A stretch of 64,000 bases of DNA from the NCBI GenBank assembly GCA_029256705.1, contig JAQSXK010000005.1, positions 23,292-87,291 on the forward strand, given 5' to 3'. This DNA comes from Clostridia bacterium. Its GTDB lineage: Bacteria; Bacillota; Clostridia; TANB77; CAG-465. Below the pieces are notes generated by a model. That model saw only the letters and a program-made list of their open reading frames with translations, was not told where the DNA came from and did not search any database. Position numbers and translations under genes: made by a program. Shown here one piece after another: positions 8,534-15,807 of this stretch; the stretch's first letter is position 1; every line of letters begins with the position of its first letter.

Positions 8534-9244
8534 TTACTTGTTCCAAATTCCTAAGGAATTTTCTCTTGCATATGCTTGTGCACTTGCTAATTCGCTATTT
8601 AATTTAATATTTTTTCTTTCTGTTTTTAAAGTAACTAATCCAGTTTTAAGTAATTCTGCATTGTATAATGTTTTACCATTAAATACGTATGCAAAAGTTT
8701 TACCATCAGCTGATCTTAATTCATCGAAAGCTATTTTAACTTTTTTATTCAATAAGTCTGTTTTCATTTTTTCTTTTGCAGAATCATTTGAATAACTAAA
8801 ATCTATGCCTATTAAAGTAATTTCTAATTTATCTCCATCTACTTCAATATTTATACTTCCTGAAGTATTAACATTTACTACATTAACTTCTTTAGATTTT
8901 TCTAAAGCTGCTAAATTATCGAAATACTTAACAATTTCTGTACTTGTCTTTGTTTCATCTACAAGTGCATTATTTTCTACAACTGGAACTTCTACTTTTA
9001 CTGGTTCTTCAACTTTTTCTATAGTTGGAGTTAAATTGTTTGTATTTTCTTGAGTATTAGTATTTGCTGCATTTGTATTTATTGTTTGTGCTATTTCTTT
9101 ATCTTTAGCAAAAGGATTCACCACACCTGCTGATTTTAAATATATAAATATACCAGAACCTATAAGAACAAGTGAAACTACACTTATTATAATAGCTGGG
9201 CCATATTGTTTCATATAAAATGCTTTTTTATTATCATAATACAT
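8534..9244 (-). CDS. Membrane-anchored staphylococcal-nuclease-like protein, probably inactive
   Basis: A 236-aa protein with a short cytoplasmic N-terminus, one membrane span (about residues 16-36), a Thr/Asn/Glu/Pro-rich linker to about residue 95 and a C-terminal SNase-like fold. The fold is recognised from LEITLIGIDF, the strand KTFAYVFNGKTLYNAELLKTGLV and the ending AQAYARENSLGIWNK, close to the end of thermonuclease. Known SNase chemistry uses Asp21, Arg35, Asp40, Glu43 and Arg87. Here the DTPET segment reads DFSYS, so Thr41 and Glu43 are replaced, and the Arg87 position appears to be Lys (DGKTFAY). I infer a structural or binding role rather than nuclease activity. A 17-nt spaced consensus promoter and AGGAGG precede it. 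It is a single-gene unit. Confidence 0.75.
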   Translation of the reverse strand: MYYDNKKAFYMKQYGPAIIISVVSLVLIGSGIFIYLKSAGVVNPFAKDKEIAQTINTNAANTNTQENTNNLTPTIEKVEEPVKVEVPVVENNALVDETKTSTEIVKYFDNLAALEKSKEVNVVNVNTSGSINIEVDGDKLEITLIGIDFSYSNDSAKEKMKTDLLNKKVKIAFDELRSADGKTFAYVFNGKTLYNAELLKTGLVTLKTERKNIKLNSELASAQAYARENSLGIWNK

Positions 9245-9293
9245 ATATTGGTACCTCCTAATTAATCTTCAAAGTAATAACTTTATATTGTAA

Positions 9294-9322
9294 ATTATAG
9301 CATAAAAAATGTCGTAAGTCAA
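9294..9322 (-). promoter_or_regulatory. Sigma-A promoter for the nuclease-like gene
   Basis: TTGACT, 17 nt, TATAAT on the minus strand, about 50 nt upstream of the ATG. Confidence 0.75.
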
Positions 9323-9357
9323 TGCTTTATTAAAAATATGTTACATTTTTATGTAAA

Positions 9358-10083
9358 TTAATAGTTTGCATTGTGCCATATATTCTGGACATCATCATTT
9401 TCTTCAAGTTTATCCAAAAATATTTGCAACTTATTTTCTTCATCTTCTGTTAAATCTTTTTTCATATCTGGAATCATTTTTATTTCTGCTTCCATAAATG
9501 TATATCCTTTATTTTCTAAATATTCTTTCAATGAATAGAAATCTTCTGGATTAGTATTAATTTCATAGTACTCTTCTTCTACTGTAAAATCGTCAGCCCC
9601 ATTTTCAAGCACTTCCATCATTAAATCATCCTCTGATATTTTATTATCTTTTTCAATAATTATGATACCTTTTTTCTTAAACATATAAGAAACTGATCCA
9701 GATTGCCCCATATTACCGCCTGCTCTATCAAATATACAACGTATATCTGCAGCAGCTCTATTTCTATTATCTGTCATTGCTTCTACAATTACTGACACAC
9801 CTGCTGGTCCAAATCCTTCGTAAGTTACTTCCTCATAATGAGCACCAGTAGTATCACCTGCAGCTTTTTGTATGCATCTTGTTATATTATCATTAGGCAT
9901 ATTATTTGCCTTTGCTTTTGATATTACATCACGTAATTTATTATTTGTTGCAGGATCGCTACTGCCACCATTTCTTACAGCCACTGTCAATTCTTTTCCT
10001 ATTTTAGAAAAAATATTTGCTCTTTTAGCGTCTGTAGATTCTTTTTTTCTTTTAATATTTGCCCATTTAGAATGTCCACTCAT
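9358..10083 (-). CDS. yebC: YebC/PmpR-family regulator
   Basis: A 241-aa member of the YebC/PmpR/TACO1 family. The N-terminus MSGHSKWANIKRKKE is the family hallmark, and GPAGVSVIVEAMTDNRNRA and the Gly-rich GGNMGQSGSVSYMF follow. Members have been described as transcription regulators and, more recently, as factors that relieve ribosome stalling at proline runs; the second role best fits such wide conservation. The ORF track adds 13 residues upstream. The family start and the AAGGGTG ribosome site place the real start at 10083. It is transcribed alone, with a promoter about 30 nt upstream. Confidence 0.95.
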   Translation of the reverse strand: MSGHSKWANIKRKKESTDAKRANIFSKIGKELTVAVRNGGSSDPATNNKLRDVISKAKANNMPNDNITRCIQKAAGDTTGAHYEEVTYEGFGPAGVSVIVEAMTDNRNRAAADIRCIFDRAGGNMGQSGSVSYMFKKKGIIIIEKDNKISEDDLMMEVLENGADDFTVEEEYYEINTNPEDFYSLKEYLENKGYTFMEAEIKMIPDMKKDLTEDEENKLQIFLDKLEENDDVQNIWHNANY

Positions 10084-10110
10084 AATATTCACCCTTTCAT
10101 AAGAATTAAT

Positions 10111-10139
10111 ATTATACCACAATATTAATTATTTGTACA
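10111..10139 (-). promoter_or_regulatory. Sigma-A promoter for yebC
   Basis: TGTACA, 17 nt, TATAAT on the minus strand. The -10 is perfect and the -35 is moderate. Confidence 0.55.
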
Positions 10140-10173
10140 TATATTTATACAAAAAAGTATAGTTTAACATTTA

Positions 10174-10207
10174 AAAACGGGTATATTTTTTTAAATATAC
10201 CCGTTTT
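10174..10207 (-). terminator. Terminator after the transglycosylase gene
   Basis: A perfect 15-bp stem, AAAACGGGTATATTT with its complement, only 4 nt loop. The A/T end of the stem supplies the U-run. It closes the polA-transglycosylase unit. Confidence 0.8.
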
Positions 10208-10220
10208 AATAGCCTCTTTA

Positions 10221-10775
10221 CTATAAATTATATAAAAACTTATACATGTTATATGTTGTAATGACTTTTCTTAAGTAATCTTTAGTTTCTTTAAATGGTA
10301 TCTCTGGTACGATGTATTCATCTAGATCTTTAGGTATAATACCTTTACTAATCCAACTGTTTACGTTTCCCATACCCCCATTATATGCTAATAATGCAAT
10401 ATAATAATTACCATAGTATTTGTTCAATAATTTTTTAAAATATGCTACACCTATTTTTATATTTATCTCTGGATCATATATATCTGAATTGTCATATCTA
10501 CTTGTAAACATATCTGATACTTCAGAATAAGTACTATCTCTGATTTGCATAAGACCTTTTGCCTCTTTAGAAGATATTGCAGTAGGTTTAAATCCACTTT
10601 CAACTTTAATTATAGATAATATAAGATATGGATCTATACTGCTCCCAGAACAACTTTTCTCAATATAATTTAAATATGTCGTTTTATATATAAATGTTTT
10701 AGCATAAAAATACAAAGCAACGCACGATATAATAATTATTATAAATATCTTTAGTAATACTTTCAGTTTTCCCAT
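10221..10775 (-). CDS. Membrane-anchored SLT-type lytic transglycosylase
   Basis: A 184-aa exported murein lyase. The N-terminal hydrophobic anchor (about residues 6-24) is followed by an SLT/GEWL-like domain. It shows the catalytic Glu in IIKVESGFKP, then KGLMQI, a helix NIKIGVAYFKKLL and the ALLAYNGGMGNV motif, all standard for family 1 (Slt70-like) lytic transglycosylases, which cleave peptidoglycan to 1,6-anhydro products. The track start at 10799 lies inside polA. AAGGAG spans 10784-10789, so the second ATG of an ATG-ATG pair (10775) has the best spacing. The gene begins 10 nt after polA and is presumably transcribed with it. Confidence 0.85.
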   Translation of the reverse strand: MGKLKVLLKIFIIIIISCVALYFYAKTFIYKTTYLNYIEKSCSGSSIDPYLILSIIKVESGFKPTAISSKEAKGLMQIRDSTYSEVSDMFTSRYDNSDIYDPEINIKIGVAYFKKLLNKYYGNYYIALLAYNGGMGNVNSWISKGIIPKDLDEYIVPEIPFKETKDYLRKVITTYNMYKFLYNL

Positions 10776-10785
10776 CATATTCTCC

Positions 10786-13506
10786 TTACTTGGCATCATA
10801 CCAGTTTTTAGCTATATGCATATCAACGTCAAGAGGTACTTTTAAAGTAGCTACATTTTCCATCGAATCTTTCATAATATTAGATACTATTTCGTGTTCA
10901 TCACTACTTACTTCTATTATAAGTTCATCATGTACTTGCATAATTAATCTAGACTTTAAGTTCATTTCTTTTATTTTTTTATATATAATATTCATTGCAA
11001 TTTTAATTATATCTGCTGCAGTTCCTTGAACTGGAGTATTCATTGCAATACGTTCACCAAACTTAACAATATTTTTATTAGAACTATTAATTTCATTTAT
11101 ATATCTTCTTCTACCATATAAAGTAGATACATATCCTTTTTCTTTTGCCTCTTTAATTGTATTTTCCATAAAAGATTTTACACTGCTATACTTATCTAAA
11201 TAACTTTTTATATATATACCCGCTTCTACTCTACTAGTATCTATATTCTTAGCTAAACCAAAATCACTTATTCCATAAACTATACCAAAATTAACAGCTT
11301 TAGCTTTTGATCTCATATCATGAGTTACTTCATTAAGAGGTATATCAAATACCTGTGAAGCAGTAACTTTATGTATATCTTCGCCCTCTTTAAAAGCATT
11401 TATCATTACAGTATCATTAGACATATCTGCAAGTACTCTAAGTTCTATTTGGCTATAGTCACTATCTAATAACATATTATCTTTTTCACCTATAAAGAAA
11501 GATCGTATTTTACTACCTAATTCTAAACGTATAGGTATGTTTTGTAAATTAGGTTCTGTAGAAGATAATCTACCTGTAGAAGCTACAGTTTGCATAAATG
11601 TAGTATGTATTCTACCATCACTTGCAATTGTACTTCTTAAACCATCTACATAAGTAGATTTAAGTTTGGCAATTTGTCGATACTCTAATATAAGAGGTAC
11701 TATTTCATGCCTATCTTCTAGTTCTTCTAAAACTTCTTTATCTGTTGAATATCCAGTTTTATTTTTTCTAACTGTAGGTAAATGTAATTTATCAAAAAGA
11801 ACTTCACCTAGTTGCTTAGGAGAATTTATATTAAATTCATTACCTGCTTGTGTATATATTTGAGATTCTAGAATTGACATTTTTTCTGTTATTTCTTTAT
11901 CAAATACATTTAATTTATCTAAATCAATATACATACCTGTATGTTCCATATTAGCTAAAGTTTCCACAAGCGGCATTTCAATATTTTCAAATAAAGTTAT
12001 CATCTCTAATTTCTTTATTTTGTCTATAACTATATCATATGAATAATGAATAGCTTTTAGATATATATTTAAATTATATATACTACTTTCAGATAGATAA
12101 TTTACAGTTTCATTATTAGCTTCTTCAAATAAAGACATCTGCATTGGTTTAAGCTCATCTTCTTTAAATGCAATACTGAATAGGTCACCTATTAAATTTT
12201 CTATTAAATAGGTTGTTTTGTTCGAATTCATAAGGTAATATGCTATCATTATATCATAAACAAAATTATTTATCTTAGAAATACCTAAATCAAAAAAGTA
12301 TCTTAAATCTTGTTTGATGTTATATCCATATTTATTACAAGAAGAAGTAGCAAATTTATTTAATACGTCAAATTTAAAGTCTTTATCTTCTATATTAATT
12401 ATATATGTATTGTCATTATTATATATTGCTAAAAACTCTTTACTTAATTTAAGTACATTAGTTATATAATCTATATCACATACATTTAAATAATAAGATA
12501 CATTACCAGTAGAAAGAATACTATCTAAAATATTTATATTATTTCTATTTATATATGTTATTTTAGATAATTTTGTTATTTCACTAGATAAATTACTAGA
12601 ATTAGATTCTTCTATACTTTCATTTATATCTGAAAAGTCAAACTTACTTAAAAACTTATTAAAATTTAGTCTTTTAAATATTTTATATAACTCATCTTTT
12701 TTTACATCAGACTTTTTACATATATCATAATCTATATTAACAGGTACATCTCTGTTTATAGTAGCTAATGTATAACTAAGTTTAGCCATTTCTTTATCTA
12801 CAATTAATTTTTCTTTTATTTTATCTGAAGCATCTAATGTATCTATGTTTTCGTATATATTATCTAGTGTAGTATATTTTTCTATTAAAGTATATGCAGT
12901 TTTTTCTCCAATACCTTTTACACCTGGTATATTATCTGAACTATCTCCCATAAGTGACTTTATATCTACTATTTGGTATGGATCAATATTTAATTTTTCT
13001 TTTAGTAGTTCTGGAGTGTAAATTGTATAGTCTGTTTTTCCCATTTTTGTTGTAGGTATAATAATTGATGTTGTGGGTGATATTAGTTGAAATGAATCTT
13101 TATCTCCAGTAAGTACATATGTAAATATTCCTTTTGACTCATTATTCTTAGCTACGGTACCTAGCACATCATCAGCTTCATATGTTTCTAGTTCTATTAT
13201 AGGTACATTCATCGCAGTTAATACTTCTTTTATAACTGGCATTTGTGGTCTAAGTTCATCTGGCATACCTTTTCTAGTTCCTTTATATTCACTATATAGC
13301 TCATGCCTAAATGTTGGTGCTCTTAAATCAAAAGATACAGCAGTATAATCTGGATTTATCATATTTTCTATCATCCAATATATATTCAAAAAACCATATA
13401 TTGCGTTTGTAGATATTCCGTCAGCTGTCATCATAGTTCTTGCTGAAATACCGTAAAAAGCTCTATTCATTATACTGTTTCCATCTATTATTAAAAATTT
13501 TTCCAT
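10786..13506 (-). CDS. polA: DNA polymerase I
   Basis: A 906-aa family A polymerase for Okazaki-fragment processing and repair. The N-terminal 5'-3' exonuclease (about 1-300) is complete, with DGNSIMNRAF, ETYEADDVLG, TGDKDSFQL and DSSDNIPGVKGIGEKTA. The middle 3'-5' exonuclease domain (about 310-480) keeps its length but lacks the DTET-type catalytic motif; the position reads SYYLNVCDID, so proofreading is probably absent, as in many Firmicute PolI proteins. The polymerase domain has motif A (SDYSQIELRVLA), the O-helix (RSKAKAVNFGIVYG) and motif C (QVHDELIIEV). GGGAG precedes the ATG. Confidence 0.96.
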   Translation of the reverse strand: MEKFLIIDGNSIMNRAFYGISARTMMTADGISTNAIYGFLNIYWMIENMINPDYTAVSFDLRAPTFRHELYSEYKGTRKGMPDELRPQMPVIKEVLTAMNVPIIELETYEADDVLGTVAKNNESKGIFTYVLTGDKDSFQLISPTTSIIIPTTKMGKTDYTIYTPELLKEKLNIDPYQIVDIKSLMGDSSDNIPGVKGIGEKTAYTLIEKYTTLDNIYENIDTLDASDKIKEKLIVDKEMAKLSYTLATINRDVPVNIDYDICKKSDVKKDELYKIFKRLNFNKFLSKFDFSDINESIEESNSSNLSSEITKLSKITYINRNNINILDSILSTGNVSYYLNVCDIDYITNVLKLSKEFLAIYNNDNTYIINIEDKDFKFDVLNKFATSSCNKYGYNIKQDLRYFFDLGISKINNFVYDIMIAYYLMNSNKTTYLIENLIGDLFSIAFKEDELKPMQMSLFEEANNETVNYLSESSIYNLNIYLKAIHYSYDIVIDKIKKLEMITLFENIEMPLVETLANMEHTGMYIDLDKLNVFDKEITEKMSILESQIYTQAGNEFNINSPKQLGEVLFDKLHLPTVRKNKTGYSTDKEVLEELEDRHEIVPLILEYRQIAKLKSTYVDGLRSTIASDGRIHTTFMQTVASTGRLSSTEPNLQNIPIRLELGSKIRSFFIGEKDNMLLDSDYSQIELRVLADMSNDTVMINAFKEGEDIHKVTASQVFDIPLNEVTHDMRSKAKAVNFGIVYGISDFGLAKNIDTSRVEAGIYIKSYLDKYSSVKSFMENTIKEAKEKGYVSTLYGRRRYINEINSSNKNIVKFGERIAMNTPVQGTAADIIKIAMNIIYKKIKEMNLKSRLIMQVHDELIIEVSSDEHEIVSNIMKDSMENVATLKVPLDVDMHIAKNWYDAK

Positions 13507-13639
13507 TTCATTCTCCCTTTTATATTACTCTAATATTTTTAACTAGCTTAAATTAGTATTTTAGATATTACCTCATTATTTGTTTATATATATTTAATAA
13601 AGAGGCATACTTATATTCTTTTCTTTATTTAGTAATATT

Positions 13640-13668
13640 ATTATACTATTTAATTAATTTTAAGTCAA
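13640..13668 (-). promoter_or_regulatory. Sigma-A promoter for polA
   Basis: TTGACT, 17 nt, TATAAT on the minus strand. The resulting leader is about 125 nt and contains one AAAGAGGC word (13599-13606). Confidence 0.75.
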
Positions 13669-13689
13669 TTAATACAGTTAAATATATAT

Positions 13690-13725
13690 AAAAATGTTAC
13701 TAAAAAACTAGTTTCTAGTAACATG
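13690..13725 (-). terminator. Terminator after hemW
   Basis: A 9-bp stem ATGTTACTA..TAGTAACAT, 4 nt after the hemW stop, followed by TTTT and an A/T tract on the minus strand. Confidence 0.7.
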
Positions 13726-13729
13726 CCTG

Positions 13730-14884
13730 TTATATGAATTCTTCCCATACAATATTTGCTATATCTTTACCTTTATCTGTTAGGTAAACATTTGTTTTAT
13801 TCATCTCTAATAGCTTATTTTTTATCATTTTATTAATTTCTTCATTAAATATATCTAATAACTTAACTTTAAATCTTAAATAAAAATCATTAATACTTAC
13901 CCCTGTATTTAATCTTAAATTTAAAATAATATATTCCTTCATTAAATCAAGTTTAGTCAAATCTTCTTTTTCTTCTATAACAGATACACTTTTATTGTTA
14001 TTTAAATAGTGCTCTATATAATCGTCCATAGTTTTAGTATTTGTATACCTGCTACCTGCAAAGAAACTAGAAGCTGCTACTCCAAATCCTAAATATATGC
14101 CTTGTTTCCAATAATTAATATTATGAACAGATTCATATCCTTCTTCAGAATAGTTAGATATTTCATATCTATGTAATCCATTTGATTCAAGTTTGTTTTT
14201 TATATTTTCTTTCATATCATATTCTTCATCTTCATCAATTAAGCTTAAGAAGTTTTCTTTAAGTAAAAAGTCTAACTTAGTATTTTCATGTACTTCTAAA
14301 TTGTATATAGATATATGGTGAATATTATATTCTTTTCTTATAGATAAAACCAAATCTAAAGTTTCATCCAGTAGTTTATATGTAAGTCCTGGTAGTGGAT
14401 ATATTAGGTCAATACTTACATTATTTATATCATATTTTTTTATTATTTTAAGTGCATTTATAAAATCATTGTAAGTATGTTTTCTACCAATACTTTTTAG
14501 TATTTCATCATGTGTAGATTGTAGCCCCATACTTATTCTATTTATTCCAATTTCTTTATACTCTCTTACCTTATCTTCACTAACACTATTTGGATTTACT
14601 TCAATTGTAATTGAAATATCATCTGAAATTATGAATATTTTAAGCACATTTATTATTTTAGCAATGTACTTACTATCTATATACGAAGGTGTTCCCCCAC
14701 CTATGTATATACTTGTTATATTATATTCACATAGTATTTCACTGTTGTTTATGATTTCATTACATAAAGAATCAATATACTGTGAAATATATTGATCCCT
14801 ATTAGAATATGAAGTAAAGTCACAGTAATAGCACTTACTGCAGCAAAAAGGTATATGTATGTATATTCCTATATCTTTATTCAT
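13730..14884 (-). CDS. hemW: Radical SAM protein HemW
   Basis: A 384-aa radical SAM protein of the coproporphyrinogen-oxidase-like family. The iron-sulphur motif reads CCSKCYYCDF, a CxxxCxxC without the fourth Cys of true HemN; this marks HemW, which is regarded as a heme chaperone. IPFC, IYIGGGTPS, GINRISMGLQS and DLIYPLPGLT also match, and a wHTH-like HemW C-terminal domain follows. The ORF track start at 15010 is artificial because its first 25 codons read through a tRNA gene. ATG 14884 (MNKDIGIYIHIPFC) is the family start, with AAGGG upstream. The tRNA-Gln lies about 50 nt upstream, without an obvious terminator between them. Confidence 0.92.
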   Translation of the reverse strand: MNKDIGIYIHIPFCCSKCYYCDFTSYSNRDQYISQYIDSLCNEIINNSEILCEYNITSIYIGGGTPSYIDSKYIAKIINVLKIFIISDDISITIEVNPNSVSEDKVREYKEIGINRISMGLQSTHDEILKSIGRKHTYNDFINALKIIKKYDINNVSIDLIYPLPGLTYKLLDETLDLVLSIRKEYNIHHISIYNLEVHENTKLDFLLKENFLSLIDEDEEYDMKENIKNKLESNGLHRYEISNYSEEGYESVHNINYWKQGIYLGFGVAASSFFAGSRYTNTKTMDDYIEHYLNNNKSVSVIEEKEDLTKLDLMKEYIILNLRLNTGVSINDFYLRFKVKLLDIFNEEINKMIKNKLLEMNKTNVYLTDKGKDIANIVWEEFI

Positions 14885-14933
14885 CTTTATTACCCTTATT
14901 TTCTTTACATTTTTATTTTGAATTATTATATAT

Positions 14934-15009
14934 TGGCTGGGGTAGTAGGATTCGAACCCACGGAATATCGGAGTCAGAGACCGACGCCTTACCACTTGGC
15001 CATACCCCA
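14934..15009 (-). tRNA. tRNA-Gln (anticodon CTG)
   Basis: On the minus strand, a 7-bp acceptor stem TGGGGTA/TACCCCA pairs perfectly. A D-arm with GGCCAAGTGGTAAGGC follows, then the anticodon loop CTCTGAC (anticodon CTG) and a T-arm GTGGGTTCGAATCCTAC. The discriminator G and CCA are encoded. The U1-A72 end and the overall sequence match bacterial tRNA-Gln. The last pair of the anticodon stem (31-39) is a T-T mismatch. Confidence 0.93.
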
Positions 15010-15023
15010 TTAATTATGTAGTT

Positions 15024-15053
15024 ATTATATCATAATATTTAGTATATTGTCAA
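15024..15053 (-). promoter_or_regulatory. Sigma-A promoter for tRNA-Gln and probably hemW
   Basis: TTGACA, 18 nt, TATAAT on the minus strand, ending about 15 nt before the tRNA 5' end. Confidence 0.8.
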
Positions 15054-15075
15054 TATAATAACTACTATTTATATG

Positions 15076-15807
15076 CTATATTTCTTCTGCAATTTTTATT
15101 ATCTTATCTAACCTATGCTTTAAACCAGACTTTGTTATTTTTAGTATGTTAGCTAATGTTTCTAAACTTTCTTCTTTATTATCTTCTCTTAAAGAGGCAA
15201 CTTCTTTTAGTTTATCATCTAGTGAATCATATTTATTATTTTGCCTTATTTTTTTTATTGCTTCTAATTGAATTACTGCAGCTTTTATTGTTTTAGATAA
15301 ATTAGCAGTTTCGCAGTTTATAGTTCTATTTATATTGTTTTTTACTTCTTTTTCTACTCTAATTTGTTCAAATTTAAGTAAAGATACTGCCGCACCTATA
15401 ATAGATAAAAATAACGATATTTGATCTGCCTCTTTAATATATATAACATATACATGACTTTTTCCTATATTCCTTTTTAATAGTTTAGGAGAAAAATCTA
15501 GTACAGATAATAAATTAAAATAATACTCAGATAATGATTTATTTTTAAATAATATTTCCAAATGATAATCATTGTTTGGATTTGTTATGCAACCACTACT
15601 TAAAAAACTACCGACTAATATTGATTTTATACAGCACTCATCTAGTTTAGGGATATCTAGAAATTTTTGATACTCTAAACTTATATCTGACTTTATGCTT
15701 TCAGTAGTTATATATTCTCCAAATGTTTCAGCTTCCTTACAACATTTTTTTGTTATTTTATCTATTTTGTTTAATAACTCTACTTTTATATCTGATGAAA
15801 ATGACAT
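15076..15807 (-). CDS. whiA: WhiA-family protein, shortened in the N-terminal LAGLIDADG domain
   Basis: A 243-aa protein; WhiA is usually about 310-325 aa. It keeps the family start MSFSSDIKVELL and a CCKEAE block. The segment corresponding to the first LAGLIDADG lobe is then replaced by about 20-25 residues. From CCIKSILVGSFLSSGCITNP it follows WhiA again: YHLEI, YIKEADQI, NCETANLSKTI and the C-terminal helix-turn-helix ending ITKSGLKHRLDKIIKIAEEI. In Bacillus and Streptomyces WhiA supports chromosome segregation, cell division and sporulation. Half of the homing-endonuclease-like fold seems to be lost, while the HTH is intact. The start overlaps the fused yqhQ-prmC gene by 22 nt. Confidence 0.85.
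   Translation of the reverse strand: MSFSSDIKVELLNKIDKITKKCCKEAETFGEYITTESIKSDISLEYQKFLDIPKLDECCIKSILVGSFLSSGCITNPNNDYHLEILFKNKSLSEYYFNLLSVLDFSPKLLKRNIGKSHVYVIYIKEADQISLFLSIIGAAVSLLKFEQIRVEKEVKNNINRTINCETANLSKTIKAAVIQLEAIKKIRQNNKYDSLDDKLKEVASLREDNKEESLETLANILKITKSGLKHRLDKIIKIAEEI

Noticed and set aside
14885-15010. N-terminal extension of hemW in the ORF track
   Set aside because: It is the translation of the tRNA-Gln gene and its flank; the HemW family start is at 14884.
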